The notes under the pieces were generated by a model. It had not been told where the DNA came from and did not search any database. It saw only the letters and a list, made by a program, of their open reading frames with translations. A program made the translations under genes and the position numbers. Below, piece after piece: positions 33,946-43,488 of a DNA stretch of 64,000 nt; position 1 is the stretch's first letter; each line of letters starts with the position of its first letter. This DNA is from Butyrivibrio fibrisolvens (lineage in GTDB: Bacteria; Bacillota; Clostridia; Lachnospirales; Lachnospiraceae): contig NZ_CP146963.1 in NCBI RefSeq assembly GCF_037113525.1, positions 3,472,001-3,536,000 on the forward strand. Direction: 5' to 3'.

Positions 33946-34719
33946 CTATACTGTTATTCTGTCTTTGATCTGTTCAAAAACTTTATCTTTAATTCCACTG
34001 ACCTTCATAATATCTTCAATACAACTAAACGGTCCGTTTTGTTCACGATACGTTATGATGGCATCAGCTCTTGACTCTCCAATACCACTCAAACTGCAAA
34101 GTTCTTCTTTGGTGGCAGTGTTTATATTAACTAAAGAATTGCCACTATCAGCTTTATTGTCAGATTCATTCGATACGGTTTTATTAGTATCAACAGCCTC
34201 GCCTTCAGAAGTTACAACAAAATGATCACCTGAGTCTTCATTTGCAGAAGTACCTGTAGAATCAGCCTTGTCATCAGACTCTTTAAGCTGACGCGTTTCA
34301 TCTACTGTTGGTATCTGAATCTTCATGCCATCAGAAACTGTCATTGCAAGATTAAGGTACTCTCTGTCAGCTTCATCACTGAATCCGCCTGCTGCCTCAA
34401 CAGCATCTGCAATCCTTGAACCTGATGAAAGCTCGTATACACCGCTGTTATTAACAGCTCCGCATACATACACCACGACAACCGATTCGCAGATATCCAC
34501 GTCTGTAGCACTAACGTCCTGACAGCTACTATCTGCCTGCGCCTCAGAATCTGTCACTGATGCAGGATCATCTTTGCTTCCAGCTTCAACATTACTGCCC
34601 TCAGCAGATGATTCCTTACTTTGTAAAACCTGATAATCATTTGATCTGCAACCGCAAACGAGCATGGTTACAACTAATAAGACCAGAAAAAATCCGGCTT
34701 TTGATCTAACTAACTGCAT
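33946..34719 (-). CDS. comEA: ComEA-type DNA-binding competence lipoprotein
   Basis: 257 aa. Signal peptide with lipobox LVCGC, a polar linker, an SLBB domain (VVVYVCGAVNNSGVYELSSG, AGGFSDEAD), another acidic linker, and a C-terminal helix-hairpin-helix pair (VNINTATKEELCSLSGIGES; DIMKVSGIKDKVFEQIKD). ComEA binds double-stranded DNA outside the membrane and hands it to ComEC. The two acidic linkers lengthen it compared with Bacillus ComEA. First gene of the comEA to holA run. Confidence 0.92.
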   Translation of the reverse strand: MQLVRSKAGFFLVLLVVTMLVCGCRSNDYQVLQSKESSAEGSNVEAGSKDDPASVTDSEAQADSSCQDVSATDVDICESVVVVYVCGAVNNSGVYELSSGSRIADAVEAAGGFSDEADREYLNLAMTVSDGMKIQIPTVDETRQLKESDDKADSTGTSANEDSGDHFVVTSEGEAVDTNKTVSNESDNKADSGNSLVNINTATKEELCSLSGIGESRADAIITYREQNGPFSCIEDIMKVSGIKDKVFEQIKDRITV

Positions 34720-34778
34720 GTTCCTCCCTTAAGAGGATCCCGCCATGCATACATACTATATTTTATTTCAAAAACAAA

Positions 34779-34810
34779 GACCTTGCAAGTCCTTTTGAGC
34801 TTGCAAGGTC
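34779..34810 (-). terminator. Terminator after the solute-binding protein gene
   Basis: Perfect 11-bp stem GACCTTGCAAG/CTTGCAAGGTC with a 10-nt loop; on the minus strand TTTGTTTTTG follows. It ends the arg-side transcription unit before comEA. Confidence 0.85.
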
Positions 34811-34856
34811 ACTATTTATCGTAAAAATATTATCAATAAAGTATATGGTGCTTCTA

Positions 34857-36356
34857 TTATTCCGTCATTCCTTCATCATAATACTCTTCTGCCTGAGTCC
34901 AGGTCACATCACAGGTAAAATCTATCGGAGCCTCTTCTACTATCTGTTCACTGCCTGATACCTGAGTTTTGACCCTGCTGGAAACATTTCTGAGTGTTTC
35001 ATTAGGATCAGCACCTTCCCAGATCTCTTCGAATGAGATCTCAAGCTGCATCCAGAAATTAGAAGTTGCGATCATCTTCGGCATAGGAACAGATCCTTCG
35101 TAAGCTTCCATAAATCCGGTAAGTCCTGCTTCTTTATGCTGAACATTTCTATTAGCTGAAACCTTGCCTGTCATCTCATACAGGTTATCATCATATCTGC
35201 CGCACAGATATTCTGCTGCTTCATTAGCTTCCTTGAAATGCTCTGAGTAGCCATTAACTACTATACATCTAGTAACCGACATGGTCCTTGTTCCTATATC
35301 ATCCATAAGAGCCGGCATAGGAACTACACCATATTCATATGGACACTCGCCATTTTGCTGGGCCTCAGCTATAGACTCAAGGGCATCTGTTGTTGCAAGT
35401 GTAAATACAATCTTTCCTCCGATGAAGTCCTGTATGATATTCTCATAAGTTGAAGAGTGTGAATCGATAGCAAAAAACTGATTGAGCTGCTGATACAGAT
35501 CCATACATCTTATAGTATTCTCGTTATAAATATCTATCTGCTGAGAATCATCTCCGGCATCTCCACCAATATTTATATAATTTCCAACAAAGAAGTAATT
35601 ATAAAAAATATCAGACACATCCCACTTAAACACGGCCTCAACTTCCTGAGGAGCATTATAAGTCTCAGCAAACTTGATGATATCTGTTATCGTATCCGGA
35701 AGCATCTCGCCAACACGCTGTGCAACCTGCTCATCAGAGATTTCTACAGAGCCTTCAAATGCAGCATTATCAGAAGCTTCCTGATCAGTCATATCATCAG
35801 TCTCTTCCATATTTTCCAAATAGTATTCGTTTTCAAGTGAGTCACGGGCTGCATTTTCAAGATAGGTCTTGTTGTACAAAAGAGTACTGGTCTCGAAATA
35901 ATAAGGATAAGCAATATACTGGCCATTATAAGTTACACTTTTAAGCGCAGCCTGTGGATACTGACTTTCAGAAAGTGTCGAGCTTTCAACAGGAGTAGCA
36001 AGTCCTGCCAGATATGCTTTTTCTAATGAATCATTCGTAAGAATATACAGATCAGGATACATTTCTCCTGCTGCAGAAGCTGATGAAATATTCTCAAGAT
36101 ATTCAAGCGCTGATACCAGTGTTGGCTCAAGTCTTGTTTTTTTATGTGTGTCGTTATATGTTACCGCCAACTGAAGCAGGTAATCAGTAAGCGCATCATC
36201 ATCATACCAGAGCCTTATAGTAGTCTTTTTGGTAGCAAAAAAGGAACTGTTTTCACCTGATAAAACGCTTCCTCCATGTTTTGCGCAGAACATGGAAATA
36301 AAAAGTACGCATACTGTCAGAATAACAGACAGAAATCTTTTTTTCTTATTCATCAA
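34857..36356 (-). CDS. Extracellular solute-binding protein, family 1
   Basis: 499 aa. N-terminal signal sequence ending ...FISMFCAKHG; a Cys is present but SMFC is not a canonical lipobox, so lipid anchoring is uncertain. The body has family-1 features (TIRLWYDDDALTDYLLQLAVTY, DLYILTNDSLEKAYLAGLATPV, VVPMPALMDDIGTRTMSVTRC, EISFEEIWEGADPNETL). An acidic insertion is seen at ~180-210. No permease or ATPase gene lies next to it, so the transporter partners are elsewhere. 50 bp after argD on the same strand and possibly cotranscribed with it. Confidence 0.8.
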   Translation of the reverse strand: MMNKKKRFLSVILTVCVLFISMFCAKHGGSVLSGENSSFFATKKTTIRLWYDDDALTDYLLQLAVTYNDTHKKTRLEPTLVSALEYLENISSASAAGEMYPDLYILTNDSLEKAYLAGLATPVESSTLSESQYPQAALKSVTYNGQYIAYPYYFETSTLLYNKTYLENAARDSLENEYYLENMEETDDMTDQEASDNAAFEGSVEISDEQVAQRVGEMLPDTITDIIKFAETYNAPQEVEAVFKWDVSDIFYNYFFVGNYINIGGDAGDDSQQIDIYNENTIRCMDLYQQLNQFFAIDSHSSTYENIIQDFIGGKIVFTLATTDALESIAEAQQNGECPYEYGVVPMPALMDDIGTRTMSVTRCIVVNGYSEHFKEANEAAEYLCGRYDDNLYEMTGKVSANRNVQHKEAGLTGFMEAYEGSVPMPKMIATSNFWMQLEISFEEIWEGADPNETLRNVSSRVKTQVSGSEQIVEEAPIDFTCDVTWTQAEEYYDEGMTE

Positions 36357-36406
36357 AAAAATCTCCCAATATTATCCAGGCACAGTATACGCACATTGAA
36401 GAATGA

Positions 36407-37606
36407 TCAAACTTCCTGTAGACATGCATCAAGTATGTCTATCATCTGATCAACATTTTCTTTAGTGATAACAAGCGGTGGAACAAAGCGGATTATCTGA
36501 GCACCCGCGTTAATAAGGATAAGTCCCTTGTCCATAGCTTTTACAATAATATCAGCGACCGGCCTGTCAAAAACCAGTCCTTGCATAAGCCCGGCTCCGC
36601 GCCTGGTAGTTATAAAATCGTATTTATTTACAAGCTCATCAAGCCTTTTTTCAAGGTATGGAGCTACTGAATTCACATTGTCTATTATATTGTACTGCTC
36701 AAATAAATCAAGCACCTTGCTTATAGCAGCGCATGCAAGCGGGTTTCCGCCATATGTTGTGCCGTGATCTCCAGCCTTAAGTGAGTTCTGTCCCACTTTC
36801 TCGTTAAGAAGGAACGCTCCAACAGGTACGCCGCATCCAAGAGCCTTGGCACAGGTCATGATATCAGGCTTTATACCGTACTTCTGCCATGCGAACATGT
36901 ATCCTGTTCTGCCCATTCCGCACTGTATCTCGTCAAGAATAAGGAGGATATCCTTTTCATCACATAAAGCGCGAACCTTTTTAAGGAAGTCTTCCTGAGC
37001 TGGGAATATTCCTCCCTCGCCCTGAACAGTCTCCATGATTATAGCACATGTTTTATCATTTACGTTTTCAAGAATGCTTTCAAAATCATTCATTTTGGCA
37101 AAACGGACATGGCCTATCATGGGTTCAAAAGCTTCACGATACTTTGGATTGCCAGTTACAGACAGAGCTCCAAAGGTTCTTCCGTGAAAAGAATGCTCCA
37201 TTGCGATTATTTCATGATCATTTTTTCCATCTTTAAGAAAAGCATATTTTCTGGCAGCTTTCAACGCGCCTTCAACAGCCTCTGCTCCTGAATTGGTAAA
37301 AAAGACGCGGTCCATACCGCTGACTTTTTTGAGTTTTCTTGCAGCATCCACTGCAGGAACGTTGTAGTAATAATTGGATGTATGAATAACCTTGTCGATC
37401 TGGGCCTTAAGAGCATCATTGTATTCTTTATTGTTATAACCAAGGGCAAATACTGCGATACCTGACACGAAATCAAGATATTCTTTGCCATCAATATCAT
37501 AAAGATGTACGCCATCACCGTGGTCAAGGACTACCTGATAGCGGTTATAGGTATGAAGAAGGTCTTTTTCAGCTTCTTCTATATATTCCTTCATTTTTTC
37601 AGACAT
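36407..37606 (-). CDS. argD: Acetylornithine aminotransferase
   Basis: 399 aa, class III aminotransferase. FTNSGAEAVEGALKAAR, HSFHGRTFGALS, LILDEIQCGMGRTG and the PLP lysine in MTCAKALGCGVPVGAF are all intact. It makes N-acetylornithine from the semialdehyde using glutamate. Start after AGGAGG at a normal distance. Last biosynthetic gene of the argC-GNAT-argJ-argB-argD run. Confidence 0.95.
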   Translation of the reverse strand: MSEKMKEYIEEAEKDLLHTYNRYQVVLDHGDGVHLYDIDGKEYLDFVSGIAVFALGYNNKEYNDALKAQIDKVIHTSNYYYNVPAVDAARKLKKVSGMDRVFFTNSGAEAVEGALKAARKYAFLKDGKNDHEIIAMEHSFHGRTFGALSVTGNPKYREAFEPMIGHVRFAKMNDFESILENVNDKTCAIIMETVQGEGGIFPAQEDFLKKVRALCDEKDILLILDEIQCGMGRTGYMFAWQKYGIKPDIMTCAKALGCGVPVGAFLLNEKVGQNSLKAGDHGTTYGGNPLACAAISKVLDLFEQYNIIDNVNSVAPYLEKRLDELVNKYDFITTRRGAGLMQGLVFDRPVADIIVKAMDKGLILINAGAQIIRFVPPLVITKENVDQMIDILDACLQEV

Positions 37607-37684
37607 ACCATTCCTCCTGACACTAAAACCTGTCTAAATTATTTATCATCTGCTGTCATCACGGTGCAGACATTTACTTTCTTC

Positions 37685-38689
37685 TCACACTGCCTGTTCG
37701 TCAGTATCATTAAGGAACATGGTTCCGATACCTCTGTTAGTGAAGATCTCAAGAAGAAGGCAATGAGGAATCCTTCCGTCAAGGATATGCACTCTGTTAA
37801 CGCCTTCTCTTACAGCTGATACGCAGTTTCCAAGCTTAGGAAGCATTCCGCCACCGATCTGGCCTGAAGAAATAAGTTCATCTGCTTCTGAGCATGTAAG
37901 GCGGCTTATAAGAGAATCCTTGTCATTTATATCCTTGTAAACGCCTTCAATATCAGTAAGGAAAGCAAGCTTCTCAGCACCTACTGCCTTAGCGATAGCA
38001 CAAGCTGCATCATCAGCGTTAATGTTATAGGTGTCAAAATTATCATCAAGACCTATAGGAGCTACGATCGGAACATAGTCTCTGTCAAGAAGATCATAAA
38101 GAACTGATGGATCCACCTTATCTACATCGCCTACAAATCCGATATCCTGTCCATCTGAATATTTCTTCTGAACATGTAAAAGTCCTGAATCCTTGCCGCT
38201 AAGTCCTATAGCCTTAACTCCAAGCTCCTGAACCATCGTTACAAGCTGCTTGTTGACCTTTGAAAGAACCATTTCGGCAATCTCCATAGTCTCTTCATCA
38301 GTAACTCTAAGGCCATTAATAAACTGTGCTTCTTTGCCGACTTTATTTACCCAGCTGCTGATAGCCTTACCGCCGCCGTGTACGATGATAGGCTTAAATC
38401 CAACAAGTTTAAGAAGTGTAACGTCCTGGATAACGCTTCTTTGAAGCTCTTCGTTACTCATGGCACTTCCGCCGTACTTTACAACGATGATCTTACGGTT
38501 AAATTTCTGAATATAGGGAAGTGCCTCGATAAGCACTTCAGCTTTTTTCATAACATCCTGCATATCTTTATCCACTGCTTTAGTCTCCTTAGATATTTCT
38601 TTTTTGGGATCAATATCTTTTGCACCTTGATAACTATATATTTGGTATTTATAATCTTCAGCTTCTGTAATCCGCATTGATCTTGACAT
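37685..38689 (-). CDS. argB: Acetylglutamate kinase
   Basis: 334 aa as drawn; the usual protein is ~290-300 and starts near MKKAEVLIEALPYIQKF (residue ~50). The frame is open upstream into argJ, overlapping it by 32 bp, and no clear ribosome-binding site decides the start, so a shorter form is possible. The kinase core has VVKYGGSAMSN, IVHGGGKAISSWV, GLSGKDSGLL and NINADDAACAIAKAV. It phosphorylates N-acetylglutamate, the usual target of arginine feedback. Confidence 0.92.
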   Translation of the reverse strand: MSRSMRITEAEDYKYQIYSYQGAKDIDPKKEISKETKAVDKDMQDVMKKAEVLIEALPYIQKFNRKIIVVKYGGSAMSNEELQRSVIQDVTLLKLVGFKPIIVHGGGKAISSWVNKVGKEAQFINGLRVTDEETMEIAEMVLSKVNKQLVTMVQELGVKAIGLSGKDSGLLHVQKKYSDGQDIGFVGDVDKVDPSVLYDLLDRDYVPIVAPIGLDDNFDTYNINADDAACAIAKAVGAEKLAFLTDIEGVYKDINDKDSLISRLTCSEADELISSGQIGGGMLPKLGNCVSAVREGVNRVHILDGRIPHCLLLEIFTNRGIGTMFLNDTDEQAV

Positions 38690-39896
38690 AGTCGTATGTC
38701 AGATCACATCCAAACGCGGTTGCCTCTTCGTTTCCTTCATGCATATCAGCAATTACCATGACTTCATCTTCTTTCATGATCTTGACTGCAAAGTCTTCAT
38801 CAAAATCAAGAGGGTTACCATGGTCAAACACCTGAAGCTTACCTGCCTTACTTTCAAAAAAGAGTTCCACATCATTCTGGTCAAACTCTGCACCGGAATA
38901 CCCCATTGCGCAAAGGAATCTTCCAAAATTAGCGTCGCATCCAAATATTGCAGCCTTGGAAAGGTTAGATCCAACAATAGCTCTTGCAAGAGTTCTTGCA
39001 TCGTCCTTAGATTTAGCATTAACTATCTTAGCTTCAAAGAGCTTGCTTGCACCCTCTCCGTCTCCTGCCATTCTTCTTGCAAGGAATCTGCATACTGTAA
39101 AAAGAGCTTCATAAAACTTGTCATAATCTTCGCCTTTTTCAGTGATAACATCGTTACCTGCAAGGCCGTTAGCCATAAGAAGAAGTGTATCGTTAGTAGA
39201 TGTATCACCATCAACTGTGATCATGTTGAAGGTGTCTTTAATTACCGCACTTAAAGCTTCCTGCATGAGCTTTTTGTCTATTGCAAGGTCTGTTGTTACA
39301 AAGCCAAGCATAGTGCACATGTTAGGATGGATCATTCCTGATCCCTTGCTCATACCGCCAACTGTAACAGTCTTACCTGATACTTCAAAAGTTACTGCAT
39401 ACTCTTTGTTGATTGTATCTGTCGTCATTATGGCTTGGGATGCCTTGGTTCCTGCTTCCTTATCATGGCTAAGTGTCTTACTCATCGCTTCAACACCTGC
39501 CACAAGCTTATCAACAGGAAGCTGCATTCCTATAACTCCTGTAGATGCTACTGCAACTGTGTTAAAAGGAACTGAAAGCTCTTTTTCCACAGCTTTAGCT
39601 GTAGCTTCGCAGGCATCAAAACCTTCCTTACCTGTGCAGGCATTAGCTATTCCTGAATTTACTACAACGGCCTGCATCTTATCGCCTGAATTTACGATCT
39701 TCTGATCCCACAGAACGCATGCAGCCTTAACCTGATTACTTGTAAATGTTCCTGCGCATTCGCATGGCACTTCAGAATAGACCATTGCCATGTCTGTTCT
39801 GCCCTGATATTTGATCCCTGCCGCACAGTCTGCTGCTTTAAAACCTATAGGCGATGTAACGCCGCCTTCTATGATCTTCATAATACTTTCCTCCAA
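38658..39896 (-). CDS. argJ: Bifunctional ornithine acetyltransferase / N-acetylglutamate synthase
   Basis: 412 aa, made as a precursor that cuts itself. The cleavage block SKGSGMIHPNMCTMLGF is present with Cys in place of the usual Ala before the nucleophilic Thr. Other conserved pieces: VVNSGIANACTG, ASTGVIGMQLP, TVDGDTSTNDT. It recycles the acetyl group from acetylornithine to glutamate. Lies 3 bp after the GNAT gene and overlaps argB. Confidence 0.95.
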   Translation of the reverse strand: MEESIMKIIEGGVTSPIGFKAADCAAGIKYQGRTDMAMVYSEVPCECAGTFTSNQVKAACVLWDQKIVNSGDKMQAVVVNSGIANACTGKEGFDACEATAKAVEKELSVPFNTVAVASTGVIGMQLPVDKLVAGVEAMSKTLSHDKEAGTKASQAIMTTDTINKEYAVTFEVSGKTVTVGGMSKGSGMIHPNMCTMLGFVTTDLAIDKKLMQEALSAVIKDTFNMITVDGDTSTNDTLLLMANGLAGNDVITEKGEDYDKFYEALFTVCRFLARRMAGDGEGASKLFEAKIVNAKSKDDARTLARAIVGSNLSKAAIFGCDANFGRFLCAMGYSGAEFDQNDVELFFESKAGKLQVFDHGNPLDFDEDFAVKIMKEDEVMVIADMHEGNEEATAFGCDLTYDYVKINADYRS

Positions 39897-39899
39897 GAG

Positions 39900-40343
39900 T
39901 TATATATTAAAAATAGTAATATTGTCAGGATCGATAACATGGTCATAATAGTTCATGTCATTTCTAAGAGTCCATCCCATCTTCTGCCAGAAGGCATTAC
40001 CAGCTTCATTTGTGACAAAAGCATTTAAGGCAACCTTACAGATTTTTTCCTCTTTGAGCTGCTTTAAGCAAAAGTCCACCATGTGCTGGCCTATATGTCT
40101 TCTTCTATATTCTGATGAAACGCACACATGATACATGCATGCCCTTCTTCCGTCATGACCGCAAAGGATGGCGCCGACCACCTTGTCGTCTTCAATGGCT
40201 ACGCAGCTTGTAGTAGGATTTCTTTTAAGAAACATTTCAACGCCTTCTTTAGAATCATCGATACTTCTTATTCCAAATCCCTTTATTGACATCCAAAGTG
40301 CATAAACCTGGTCATAATCTTCAATTGTCATTACGCGAACCAT
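39900..40343 (-). CDS. GNAT-family N-acetyltransferase embedded in the arg operon
   Basis: 147 aa from ATG 40341-40343 (after AAGAGAG); two further in-frame ATGs lie up to 33 bp upstream and overlap the argC stop. GNAT features: VGAILCGHDGRRACMYHVCV, the acetyl-CoA loop RRRHIGQHMVDFCL, and ALNAFVTNEAGNAFWQKMGW. It sits between argC and argJ with 3-bp spacing to argJ, so it is cotranscribed. It could supply N-acetylglutamate (ArgA-like) or act on another metabolite; the sequence does not decide. Confidence 0.8.
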   Translation of the reverse strand: MVRVMTIEDYDQVYALWMSIKGFGIRSIDDSKEGVEMFLKRNPTTSCVAIEDDKVVGAILCGHDGRRACMYHVCVSSEYRRRHIGQHMVDFCLKQLKEEKICKVALNAFVTNEAGNAFWQKMGWTLRNDMNYYDHVIDPDNITIFNI

Positions 40344-40363
40344 TACCATATCTCTCTTTCTTA

Positions 40364-41416
40364 TCACGGGAAGCATGGTACAATATCAAGTCCCATACTT
40401 TCTTCAAATCCAAATAAAATATTCATATTCTGAACAGCCTGTCCTGCCGCGCCCTTAACAAGATTATCAAGCGCTCCCATCATGATTATGCGGCCTGTTC
40501 TTTCATCGATCTTAAAACCTATATCTACATAATTAGAAGTTTCAACCCATCTTGTTTCAGGATATACTCCGTCATCAAGGATTCTTATAAACTTCTCATT
40601 TCCATAATACTTTTCATATGCAGCGCGGATAGTTTCTTTTGTAGGAAGCTTACCGTCTATCTTATTAAGAGTTGCATATTCTGTAGCAAGAATGCCTCTG
40701 TTCATAGGGGCAAGGTGTGGTGTGAAGTTAATTAGAATCTCCTTGCCTGCTGCGTATCCAAGCTGCTCCTCAATCTCGGGAGTATGACGGTGATTAGCAA
40801 CGCCGTAAGGTTTAGCACTTTCATTTACTTCGCAGTAAAGATTAGCCACTTTTGCTCCTCTTCCTGCACCTGAAACGCCGCTAAGAGCATCTACGATAAG
40901 AGTATCAGGATCGATAAGACCTTCTTTGACCAAAGGATATGCTGTAAGAATAGAGCAGGTTGTGTAGCATCCGGGATTAGCAACTATCCTTGCGCCCTTT
41001 ATCTTATCTCTGTTGATCTCACAAAGGCCGTATACTGCTTCATCTATATACTGTGGAGCCTTGTGCTCTAACTTATACCACTGTTCATAAACGGATACAT
41101 CTTTAAGTCTGAAATCTGCGGAAAGGTCAATGATCTTAACCTTATTAAGAATTTCTTCACTTACGAGTGATGCACAAAGACCCTGAGGAGTAGCTGTGAA
41201 TATCACGTCAACCTCATCAGCGAGCTTGTCCATATCTTCGCCAAGACAATCTGCATCTACTAATTTGAATAAATTCTGATAAATGGATGCATATTTTTGA
41301 TCTATATAACTTCTGGAGCCGTACCATACAACCTGTGCCTGCGGATGCATCTGCAGAAGTCGCACTATCTCAGCTCCGGCATAACCTGTTGCGCCAATAA
41401 TTCCTACCTTTATCAT
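40364..41416 (-). CDS. argC: N-acetyl-gamma-glutamyl-phosphate reductase
   Basis: 350 aa. NADP-binding GATGYAGAEIVRLL at the N-terminus, active-site Cys in VANPGCYTTCSILTAYP, and HRHTPEIEEQLG. It reduces acetylglutamyl phosphate to the semialdehyde. First gene of the minus-strand arg operon; the start follows GGAGG. Divergent from argG across a 621-bp region. Confidence 0.96.
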   Translation of the reverse strand: MIKVGIIGATGYAGAEIVRLLQMHPQAQVVWYGSRSYIDQKYASIYQNLFKLVDADCLGEDMDKLADEVDVIFTATPQGLCASLVSEEILNKVKIIDLSADFRLKDVSVYEQWYKLEHKAPQYIDEAVYGLCEINRDKIKGARIVANPGCYTTCSILTAYPLVKEGLIDPDTLIVDALSGVSGAGRGAKVANLYCEVNESAKPYGVANHRHTPEIEEQLGYAAGKEILINFTPHLAPMNRGILATEYATLNKIDGKLPTKETIRAAYEKYYGNEKFIRILDDGVYPETRWVETSNYVDIGFKIDERTGRIIMMGALDNLVKGAAGQAVQNMNILFGFEESMGLDIVPCFP

Positions 41417-41862
41417 TTAGGACCTCCAATTCAGCATTTTATAGAATATTTTTCATTGATCTGATTCAGCTAAAGCGTTTTGACGCTGACTGATCATGTA
41501 TAAAACAGATTAATTTTACCCTAATAAATATGATGGAAATTTACTTTAACGCACTATTTTATTATAATGTATTTATCATTAAATTTCCCATTTACTTTTA
41601 GTTACATATTATTGATTTCTTTTTTGCATACTTGAAAAAAGATCTATGAATGCAGTAACTTGTGGTTTTAATTCAACTACATTGATTACTTTGTCAGCCT
41701 CCTGAATCATAAATCCTTGAAAAGTACTATAAAATAGCCTTTCTTTTATATATGTTTCAGGAAGTTATGCCTTAGTATACGACTGGCTGTATAATAATGC
41801 AAGTCTTTTTTAATATTTATACACTAATATTCAAATTAATTTTATATTTATACATTTTCTTC

Positions 41863-41891
41863 TTGCATTATACATTAAGTGGTAGTATAGT
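41863..41891 (+). promoter_or_regulatory. Sigma-A promoter of argG
   Basis: TTGCAT (41863-41868), 17 bp, TATAGT (41886-41891). Leader of about 140 nt before the ATG. Confidence 0.6.
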
Positions 41892-41999
41892 AACTCTTGT
41901 CACATATATAGTTCTATCGAGAAAACAGGTTTTATAATCTTTTTAATATGCTTTATAGATCCTGCATTCTTTATATCACTATTAAATATACATTTTGTA

Positions 42000-42017
42000 A
42001 TAGTATTTTTATTCATG
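42000..42017 (-). promoter_or_regulatory. ARG-box-like operator before argG
   Basis: The minus strand reads CATGAATAAAAAT followed by ACTAT. The first 13 bases equal the Bacillus ARG box CATGAATAAAAAT. It is 7 bp upstream of the argG ribosome-binding site. A weaker similar stretch lies just upstream (~41978-41997). ArgR hexamers bind such tandem boxes, so arginine repression is likely (inferred). Confidence 0.55.
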
Positions 42018-42037
42018 TATAAACGGAGGAAATATCT

Positions 42038-43303
42038 ATGGCAGCTAAGAAAAAAGAAAAAGTAATACTTGCATACTCAGGCGGTCTTGACACTACAGCT
42101 ATTATTCCATGGCTCAAGGAGACATACGGCTACGATGTTGTATGTGTATGCGCAGACTGTGGCCAGGGGAACGAGCTTGACGGTCTTGAAGAAAGAGCAA
42201 AAGCAAGTGGTGCTACTAAATTATATATAGAAGATATTACTGATGATTTCTGCGACAATTACGTAGTTCCCTGCGTTCAGGCCCATGCAGTATATGAGAA
42301 CAAATATCTTCTTGGAACTTCCATGGCTCGTCCTGCTATCGCAAAGCGTCTTGTTGATATTGCAAGAAAAGAAGGTGCAACAGCTATCTGCCACGGTGCA
42401 ACAGGAAAAGGTAACGATCAGATCCGTTTTGAGCTTGCATTCAAAGCCCTTGCTCCAGATATCCGCGTAATTGCTCCATGGCGTGATCCTAACTGGAAGC
42501 TTCAGTCACGTGAAGATGAAGAAGAATACTGCAAGAAGCACGGCATCAATCTTCCATTCTCTCACAGCAACAGCTACAGCCGTGACCGTAACCTCTGGCA
42601 CCTTTCTCATGAAGGTCTTGAGCTTGAGGATCCTTCAAAAGAGCCTAATTACAAGCACATGCTGGTACTTGGCGTAACACCTCAGGAAGCTCCTGATAAG
42701 GAAACAGATGTTACAATGACTTTTGAAAAAGGTGTTCCAAAGACTGTTAACGGCAAGAAGATGAAGGTATCCGACATCATCCGCACCCTCAACGAACTTG
42801 GAGCAAAGAACGGCGTCGGCATCATAGATATCGTTGAAAACCGTGTTGTTGGTATGAAGAGCCGAGGCGTATATGAAACTCCCGGTGGAACAATCCTCTA
42901 CGAAGCTCACCAGCAGCTTGAAGAGCTTATCCTCGATCGTGATACCTATGCGCTTAAGCAGGAAATGGGCAACAAGCTTGCTCAGATCGTATACGAAGGA
43001 AAATGGTTCACACCTCTTCGTGAAGCAGTTCAGGCTTTCATCGAGAGTACTCAGCAGTATGTAACAGGAGAAGTTCACTTCAAGCTTTATAAGGGCAACA
43101 TCATTAAAGCAGGAACAACTTCACCATATTCACTTTATAATCAGGACATCGCTTCCTTCACAACAGGCGATATGTACGATCACACTGATGCAAGTGGATT
43201 CATCAATCTCTTCGGTCTTTCACTTAAGGTTCGAGCTCTTAAGATGCAGGAAGTTGATGAAAAAGCAAAGAAGTCCAAGAAAACAGCTACCAAGAAGAAA
43301 TAA
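42038..43303 (+). CDS. argG: Argininosuccinate synthase
   Basis: 421 aa. N-type ATP pyrophosphatase loop YSGGLDTT, then GTSMARPAIAKRLV, ATGKGNDQIRFE and NPWGVD-type substrate blocks as HSNSYSRDRNLWHLSHEG. It joins citrulline and aspartate. The final residues are an odd Lys-rich tail (KAKKSKKTATKKK) not needed by the family. argF and argH are not in this window. Start follows GGAGGA. Confidence 0.95.
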   Translation: MAAKKKEKVILAYSGGLDTTAIIPWLKETYGYDVVCVCADCGQGNELDGLEERAKASGATKLYIEDITDDFCDNYVVPCVQAHAVYENKYLLGTSMARPAIAKRLVDIARKEGATAICHGATGKGNDQIRFELAFKALAPDIRVIAPWRDPNWKLQSREDEEEYCKKHGINLPFSHSNSYSRDRNLWHLSHEGLELEDPSKEPNYKHMLVLGVTPQEAPDKETDVTMTFEKGVPKTVNGKKMKVSDIIRTLNELGAKNGVGIIDIVENRVVGMKSRGVYETPGGTILYEAHQQLEELILDRDTYALKQEMGNKLAQIVYEGKWFTPLREAVQAFIESTQQYVTGEVHFKLYKGNIIKAGTTSPYSLYNQDIASFTTGDMYDHTDASGFINLFGLSLKVRALKMQEVDEKAKKSKKTATKKK

Positions 43304-43308
43304 TAATG

Positions 43309-43356
43309 AATGGCACCCGGCAGTTTCCAATAAATTTGCCAGGTGCCATTATTTTT
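43309..43356 (+). terminator. Terminator of argG
   Basis: Arms AATGGCACC (43309-43317) and GGTGCCATT (43342-43350) then ATTTTTTG. An in-frame ATG inside this stem is therefore not a gene start. Confidence 0.88.
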
Positions 43357-43488
43357 TGTATATTCTATACATTGGATATAAACATTGCAGATGTTACAAT
43401 TTGCTTTAGTATCCTGTGCACTGATGGGCAGATATTTATTTCAAATATCTTGAATGCAGGCACGATACGGGGGAGGAAACTATCTTAC

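Larger units (their letters stand above)
41417..42037. other. Long intergenic region between argC and argG
   Basis: 621 bp, AT-rich, no supported gene. It contains a short hairpin near argC (AGCGT/ACGCT at 41481-41494), the argG promoter at 41863-41891, and an ARG-box-like site at 42000-42017. The middle, 41590-41860, shows nothing I can assign. Confidence 0.5.

Noticed and set aside
43306..43488. N-terminal extension of the DUF1294 gene
   Set aside because: It starts inside the argG terminator; the start at 43489 has a better signal and matches family length.
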